Shown here in pieces: positions 57,300-64,000 of a stretch of 64,000 bases of DNA (position 1 is its first letter; each line of letters starts with the position of its first letter). Under the pieces are notes generated by a model that was not told the DNA's origin, did no database searches, and saw only the letters and a list, made by a program, of their open reading frames with translations. Source of the stretch: Annona cherimola (lineage: Eukaryota > Streptophyta > Magnoliopsida > Magnoliales > Annonaceae); the NCBI GenBank assembly GCA_030490835.1, contig CM059973.1:89611641-89675640 (forward strand). Direction: 5' to 3'. The translations under genes and the position numbers were made by a program.

Positions 57300-58466
57300 T
57301 AAAAAAAAACTGCCTAAAAGAAAAGAAGAAAACAAATGAAAGAAATGGAAGAATCAATCACTTTGGTGATATATTAGCATCAACAAAATAAAAAGGGAAG
57401 AAGTGGTGGGATTGCTTTTGCTAAAGCGAAAGAAAAAGGAAAAGAAAGAGGTGAATTTGCAGGGCCAAGCACAAGAACCCCTGCAGCAGAACCGCTCGAC
57501 TCGAAATTCAGCTGATGAGGTTGGCCAATAGACAGACCAACAATGGATGCAACTGATAGAGCAGGACGCTTTTGGGGTGCTCAGTTCCCAAATTAAATGG
57601 CACCATTGATTCAGAAAGAGGAAGCTAATTAAACGGCTCAAAAAAGCGATCTTATTCCTTAACGTGAATGAACATAAAATATATAATTATTTTTTTAGTG
57701 TAGAAAATTATTTTAGTGAAAAATACAGATAACTATAAAATGATAGAAATAATTAATAGTCACTAATTAAGTAGTTTGAATTTTTCTAATTTGGATTGTT
57801 ATTCCTTTTTATTCATCAAAACAGAGCCAAATAATGGCTTTTATTTTGGCAAGGTCACTTTTTTTCGTTCGCGTGGCGATGAATCAAAGGCAAAATGCGT
57901 TGCGTGATGGTCTTGCTATGGAACGAGAGTAGTTGGTGATTATTCCCGCGGACGATTCATGCTCGCATTGCCAGCTTGCAGATTGTCCTAGCAGTGCACG
58001 TGGGAATAACGCCGTCAGTCAAAGGGTATCACATTTATAGGATGCAGGCCGGGTGGGTCTTATCCACACCAAATTAGGTGCCTGCTTGTATATTTTAATC
58101 CGAGTTGAAATCGTATGCCACAAAGTTTGGTCGGGTCTGAAAAGATCGAACTAAAAATAGTGTTAAACATAAAAAAAAGGACCAATTTGGGTTATGGAAT
58201 GGCCTAATTTTGTAGATGATTTTTTAATCTTTCCTTAGGATAGATTGTTTAAACATTGAAAATATAGTTTAAAATTGATATGTAAATTAAATAATTTTAT
58301 CATATTCAATTTATAGAATTTTCAAATAGAAGTAATTTATATTTTTTATTTGAGTAAAACTTGATCTTATAACTAATTAAATAATTTTAAATATAATGAG
58401 CAAGTAGTACTTCGCCTCGTTGTCAAGATAGGCCTAAACCAATAAAATTATATAAAAGACTTTAGT
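57300..58466. repeat. RALF module 5' flank, module 5
   Basis: Homologous to the other module flanks (GAAAGAGGTGAATTTGCAGG, CAGAGCCAAATAATGGCTTT, CCAGCTTGCAGATTGTCCTA). No gene; the minus-strand frame at 57354-57641 is module sequence. Confidence 0.65.
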
Positions 58467-61191
58467 ATAACCTAATTATACAGAATTAATCCTTTATTTT
58501 TCAAATGCTTGGAAGCAACTGGTTGTTCTTGTTAAAATACAATGGTTAATTTTATTATTATCTCTACTTCAATTCTTACTTTCTTTTCTTTTTTTCTTCC
58601 CATTTCTATTTATCCAAATTCAAAAAAGTTAAGATCAATTTATAATTATTTTTGAATGTCAAACTCTTTGGATGAATATTGACATTTGTTTTATATACCA
58701 TGGTTAAGATTATTGCCTAATTTTTTTAATAAACCAACTTAGGTTAGGAGTAGCCTAATTTTTAAAAATAATTTTTTAATCCCTCCTTTCATCGTAACGA
58801 AGCATTTTTATTAATTTATTAGATCAATTCTGCAATTACAACATCAATCATATCTAATATGAAGCATTGTATGGAGAATGTTATGTTTCATGCTTTGCCA
58901 AACGCTTGCAAATTATGTCTCTAAATAAGCACAATAAATCTGTTAAAATGCGGGACCAAACAAAGCTACAAACGACCTTACGAAAACATTTAGAAACATG
59001 TAAAATTTCTATAATTCTGTGTAATAGAATTCAATAATGGTAAATTTTCTACTATTTATTTCTATTATATATTATGACTTCAATAGTTTACATCAAAACA
59101 AAGCAAAATGTATTTTCAAATGTTTTGTTTGTTAATTCTTCAACTAAGCTGCTTTTTCCTATATCTCCCTTTGCATACTAGATATTTTGCATCCTCTACT
59201 ACAACTTCAATTGGGATGTACATGACTGACGAATAAAAAATTCAATAATTTGAAATATAAAAATCTTACATACAGTAAACTACAAATAGCTACAACAGGA
59301 CATAGCTAAATGATGAGTTATGAAACGTGTACCCAAAACACTACGAGCTAATAAGCTTTTTCCACCTGCGGGAAAAAAAAATCAAATTACACTATTTAAA
59401 TTCCAAACATTGAAGAGGAGAAGGACAATAGTCCATTTAGTTGAAGGAGACTTACTTAACATAGCTTCTAAAGAATTTTTTGTCAACCCTGTTATTTCAT
59501 TGGAATGAGAGGTGGTTTGGGCAGTGGAAATATTTTGAGCGTATGTTTGGGGAATTGCACATGGGGATTGTTGGAAAATGTATACTGTAGGTATAAATCG
59601 TATTTTAGCCGTTGTGTTTGGCAATTTGTAAAATATGTAGTTACTTTTCAGACCTTTGTCAAATATAAACGGTATGCCTGAGTTCTCATAGCTACTCGAG
59701 AAAAAAAAAAAAAAAACAAACAAAAGACTGTAGTTATAAATTATTTTTTAGTTTTGGCATTTTTTACAACTTTGCAATGCTCTCTGTTCATATGTTGCTT
59801 CAGAAATGTCAACCGAAGGCTGTATTTTTCACAGATTCGGAACTTAAATGATTTATTTTATAAAATTTCGAAACAAAGAGCTAAGACTTAATTTGGCAAA
59901 CTTACGGGTCAAGTTTGAAAAAACTGGTGGATTATTTAGCAATGTCGCCGGCCCGTTGTTGATACTTGATAGGCATTAGTAAAAGGAAAACCCAAACATG
60001 CTTGGTGAGGGGGGTATTTTGGGTAGGTGGGTTTTTGGCCGGTAACAGCGCATTCGTTTCTAATGCACTTCAGGCTGGGTTAAATCCGGTACTACTGCAT
60101 GACATGTGCTTTTTAAGAAAAATCCCAAACTAGGTTTTTTCCAGTGCCAAACCGGTTGAGTAAAACCTGCCCAGCCCATACCCCGAATCACATCCAAAAG
60201 TATACATGGGAAAATATTTCTACATCCAAATGTATTTGGCTCAAAATTAACCCCATATGATCATAAAATATACATCTATTCCACTCATTGTACTTAGAAT
60301 TGCATTTTTTTATTAGCGTATTAATTTCCATTCAAATTAGATGTGTATGAGCCTTATATGAAAATAGTAAAAATTAACGTAATAAATAGTTTGATGTAAA
60401 TGTCAAATTTAAAGTTATTTTTTAATATATAAACTATCTAAAATATAATTTATATATGGATAAATGATTATATAAAGTATTAATATATTTAAATGCTTAT
60501 ACAACTTATTTTGAGTCAAATGCACTATCACTTATGATGCATGTAATTGCACAAGAATATATCTTATACATATAAGGCTTAGGTTATATAGAAGTAGAGA
60601 CACATTACTCTCTTAAAATTTAAGATTTTTGACAAAAAATTTAATTAATTCATTGTATTTAACATTATTTGTTTATCTAGAAGATCAAGTTTCATTGCTC
60701 TCAAGTATGTTGATGAGTTACATTTGTTGAAAAATATGTATATTCATATGTAAATTATGAAAAATGTTTAGATCTATTTACACATGTATTAGAATTTAAT
60801 AATACTTTATAGAATAATTTATCCATATAGAAATGATATTTTAGACGATTTAAATATTGAAATACTGCTTTAAAATTAATATTTTAGCATTAAACTATTT
60901 ATTATATTGATTTTAAACATTTATAAATGGAACCCATACATAATGATACTAAATAAATGAGAGAGTTTCCATTATAATATAAATGATACTAAATATAATG
61001 GATATAGTGGATTTTCCACAAACTATTAAGATTTTAATTATAGAAAAGATTACATAATTTTTTTTTTATAGAAGTAAGACTGTATATATAATACGAATTG
61101 GAACATCAATTTATCGGGATCAACTTATAAATTCAATAGAAGTTAAAAACACGATAGCTTGCTTATGATGCGGGGATATATTCTTCAAAAA
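58467..61191. repeat. Segmental duplication, copy B (2.7 kb)
   Basis: Collinear with 48656-52267. It lacks both foldback insertions of copy A and so preserves their target sites. No gene. Confidence 0.85.
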
Positions 61192-62400
61192 CTAGTCAGT
61201 GATCACCCAATCTCACTTTGCAGACTGATTAATGGGTGCATTACATTCATGCATAGATCGGGTGAAATATTATTTCAGAGAGTTTGATTCTGTGATCTTG
61301 CCATTCCACAGAGCTTTAACGACATGTCTGATAAAGTGTTCCCATAGCATGTCCCCCTGGAAACAGCATTAAAAGGATTCCCCCGGCTCCTCCATTCAGT
61401 TATCTCATGAGCACGTCAACTGAGCCAAAGCGCACTGAGATGGGCTAACCCGTCGTTTAGCCAAAGCGCACTGAGATGGGTTAGAATCGGCACGGCAGCA
61501 TTTTGGGGGCAGCATGTATTTACGGCAGCGATGTGGCGTCTTTGTCCCCCATGCGTGTGGGAGATGCTGCCACCAAAATGTAGGTGGCAGCATAGATTTA
61601 TAGGAAAAACTATTAGAACAAATGTAGATTTGTACGAGGAAATTGTTAAAATATCTTAAAAGCTTGATTATAAGATGATGTTAGAGATGATTGTTATATA
61701 AATACCCGTAAAAAAAAAGTTATCTCGAGAGCACTTAGTTCTGTAACTCCTCCAGTCCTCCCCACTGCCTTACTGGTCACTGCCGCGATAATAAATGTGG
61801 GGAATAGATGGTCGATATACATAGCTGGGCATTAAATGCATTGTCCCGGACCTTTGGTTTGTAGGACAACAGCCCACTTGGCCATATGTGAAAGCCTGAC
61901 GGATTGGGTTGTGGGCTTGTGAAAGGGGACAAGAAGTTCTTGCCGAGATTGGGCGCTTAAAGTGATGATAGTAAGTGCACGGGGCGCGTAATGGTTGACA
62001 ACTTTCCTTGTAGTGGATATTTACAGATTTGTTTACGGATCGTATAGCGAAAAAGTACCACGTGTCGTTCCTTCGAAGTTGGAACTCTATTAATATTGTT
62101 TAATACAACAAGCGACACTTTACGCAACAAATAAACATTGATGAATATAATGCCATTTTATGCAAGAGACAAAAAATTGCTACATGTAATATTATAATCA
62201 GTAAAACATTGTTGCATATAGTTTTATACGGACCGAATAAGAATCTGCCACATATAATATTATGTACAGCTATTCCAGATTCTACTTTTAGTTTCATATG
62301 TATTCATTTATTGCATTTAAAATATATGTCGTCATCTATATGCAGTAACATGATAGCAAAATATTTGTTTCTTACAATGATATGCAATTAATTTTTTTTA
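61192..62400. other. Intergenic, with a small tandem repeat and hairpin
   Basis: It continues module sequence to about 61340 (GATCTTGCCATTCCACAGAG). A 22-bp perfect direct repeat, AGCCAAAGCGCACTGAGATG plus GG, lies at 61423 and 61459. Next comes an imperfect inverted repeat built on GGCAGCAT/ATGCTGCC (61494-61592). No gene seen. Confidence 0.5.
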
Positions 62401-63150
62401 TAACGCAACGAATTTTGATGTTGAAAATATTGGTTTTTTGGTTCTGCTTTTTTTTTTTAAAAAAACGAATTTTTGGTTGTGCTGTTTAGTTATAGTTTAA
62501 TGAGTTTCTGTGAAATTTAAGAAGATTAGTCAAATTTAACAAAAAACTTCAATAAAATGGTATAAAAGATGTTGAAAATTGCAAAATTTCCCTCTAATAA
62601 TCAAATCATTATCCATCAAACATCCGTTTTGCAAATGGTAGCGGACGTTTTAGTGTGGCTAAATCTTGTTTTATCCAAAACTATTCCTTTTTTCTAAAAG
62701 TTATGTCACTGCTAGCATTTTGTGACACATTTTTGGCAATGCGTAACATTCTGCGCCACGAAAAGATTTATTTAATTACATAAATAATTATTGTCGTTAA
62801 AAGTTAGATTTTACCGAAAATTACATAGTGAATGTTGGAAAAAGTAAGTGTGATTTATGTTAATGTTATAATGTACATTAATATAAAATTTGATTCATTT
62901 AACAGCGAATTTTGTTGTTGCAAATATTGATTTTTCTAGTTGTGCTATTTAGCTATAGTTTAATGAATTTTTGTGAAATTTAACAAGAGTAGTAGTATTT
63001 AATGGAAAACCTCAATCGAGTGGTATAAAGGATGATAAAAGTTACATATTTCCCTTTAATGATCAAATCATTATCCATTGATCATCTATTTTGCAAATAA
63101 TAGTGGACGTTTTAGTGTGGCCAGACTATGTTTTTATCTAAAACTATTTT
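62400..63150. repeat. Tandem duplication, period about 462 bp
   Basis: The stretch AGCTATAGTTTAATGAATTT, TTCCCTTTAATGATCAAATC and GGACGTTTTAGTGTGGC occurs twice, about 462 bases apart (for example TTCCC at 62588 and 63050). A third related stretch is at about 55490-55620, left of RALF copy 3. Confidence 0.75.
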
Positions 63151-63157
63151 TTTTCCG

Positions 63158-63540
63158 CCGAATGATCTTTTCCGACCGGTCGGAAATCACCGGATTTCCG
63201 ACCGGTCAAAAAATATATTTTTTTGCATTTTTTTTTGAAAAATAATTTTATAAACATGTTAATCTAATTATATTTAATCTATAAACCAAGTTTTATTATT
63301 TTTGGATATGTATATATATTTATTTTGGATTTTTAAATACAGGGGTATTTAAGTCATTTTAAATTTTCTTAAAATGACTTAAATACCCCTGTATTTAAAA
63401 ATCTAAAATAAATATATATACATATCCAAAAATGATAAAACTTGGTTTATATATTAAATATAATTAGATTAACATGTTTATAAAAATATTTTTAAAAAAA
63501 AGCAAAAAAATATATTTTTTGACCTGTCGGGAAAAGATCG
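63158..63540. mobile_element. Foldback MITE (GACCGGTC cap), second copy, right cap degenerate
   Basis: Left end GAATGATCTTTTCCGACCGG with the full inner hairpin; right end reduced to GACCTGTCGGGAAAAGATCG. Arms and centre (TACAGGGGTATTTAAGTCAT) match 5699-6115 closely. The neighbouring repeat unit at about 62690 has the uninterrupted sequence; the flanks TTTTTTTCC and TTCTTTTCC may be a diverged 9-bp duplication. Confidence 0.8.
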
Positions 63541-63599
63541 GTACACTTCTTTTCCTTAGAGTTATGTCACTACAAGAGAACTAGCATTTTGTGACAAAA

Positions 63600-64000
63600 G
63601 ACTTTCGGTTAAGCGATTGTGTGGTGCATCCAAGACTTGTCGTTGAAATGATTGTGGTTGCTATGGTAGACCAGATGATATTCAGCTACATAACCTCATT
63701 GAATTTTGATTACAACATCAGGATGGGTCTCATGTAACTCAATTTTATTACTAGATTATTTCTCATATTACATACACTGGATTCTGCGGGGCATGTTAGA
63801 GTCATTCCTCAAAATAAAAAAATCCAACTACCCTGCATGAAACTCCTACCTCAAACCAACAAAGTCAAGATGGAAGATAGACGCAGACACCGAAGATACG
63901 AATCCACACTAGACAAACCACGACAGAGAGCAGCATCCACACTAGAGGAAACCAGAGAGAGAGAGAGAGAGAGAGCGCGCGCGCTCTGAAGGTCACTGGC
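63600..64000 (-). repeat. 3' flank of a further RALF copy beyond the window
   Basis: GATTGTGTGGTGCATCCAAG, ATTACAACATCAGGATGGGT, CCTCAAACCAACAAAGTCAA, a GA run at about 63955-63976 and the final GGTCACTGGC match the sequence downstream of copies 1-3 in order. In copy 1, GGTCACTGGC (37827-37836) is followed directly by the stop codon TCA at 37837. The stop of this copy is therefore expected at 64001 or very near it. None of its coding region is in the window. Confidence 0.8.

Noticed and set aside
37600..64000. CRISPR-like or satellite array
   Set aside because: Repeat units are kilobases long, irregular and contain plant genes and transposons; this is segmental duplication.
1..64000. LTR retrotransposons or pararetroviral sequence
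   Set aside because: No gag, protease, integrase or reverse-transcriptase frames and no paired LTRs were seen. The only retroelement coding parts are two LINE RNase H fragments.

Overview
This is plant nuclear DNA, very probably from an angiosperm. It is AT-rich and gene-poor, has plant-type introns, and carries plant-only families: a cellulose synthase-like G/J/M gene, two DUF3339 membrane microproteins and RALF peptide precursors. It is saturated with small non-autonomous transposons. A mitochondrial 26S rRNA fragment has been inserted into it. I cannot name the species. The strong 5'-to-3' fall in GC along the cellulose synthase-like gene recalls monocots and some early-diverging lineages, but this is only suggestive.

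Layout. 1-9.0 kb: no gene; MITEs, an rrn26 NUMT (about 4833-5090) and a foldback element with a clean 9-bp target duplication (5699-6115). 9.0-19.5 kb: two DUF3339 genes in the same orientation (9656-9865 and 19179-19391), separated by an 860-bp long-TIR element and AT-rich repeats. 20.6-31.9 kb: one complete 8-exon cellulose synthase-like gene on the minus strand, which I assembled exon by exon into a 761-residue protein. Its 6.3-kb first intron holds three adjacent foldback elements and a 1.1-kb tandem duplication. 32-37.6 kb: no gene; nested MITEs, a full SINE and a tiny retroposed tail, both with target duplications. 37.6-64 kb: a segmentally duplicated array built around RALF-like peptide genes, all on the minus strand.

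The RALF array is the most interesting part. Copy 3 (56835-57173) is intact but encodes an unusual mature peptide: it keeps the RALF prodomain, the RRIL cleavage motif and the C-terminal Cys pair, but lacks the first Cys pair and has a degenerate YISY motif. Copy 1 (37837-38178) is open but has lost both remaining cysteines. Copy 2 (43009-43368) has a nonsense codon just before the mature core. A remnant at 45187-45325 keeps only the start of the gene and its 5' flank. The last 400 bases match the 3' flank of another copy whose stop codon should fall at or just past the right edge. LINE fragments and foldback transposons have inserted into these modules, and the paralogous modules serve as empty-site controls.

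The second notable signal is a group of more than a dozen foldback elements. They share one AT-rich arm sequence but carry different GC-rich terminal caps, and each cap is itself a hairpin. Five have 9-11 bp target duplications that I could read, four clean and one diverged, as expected of Mutator-like transposition.
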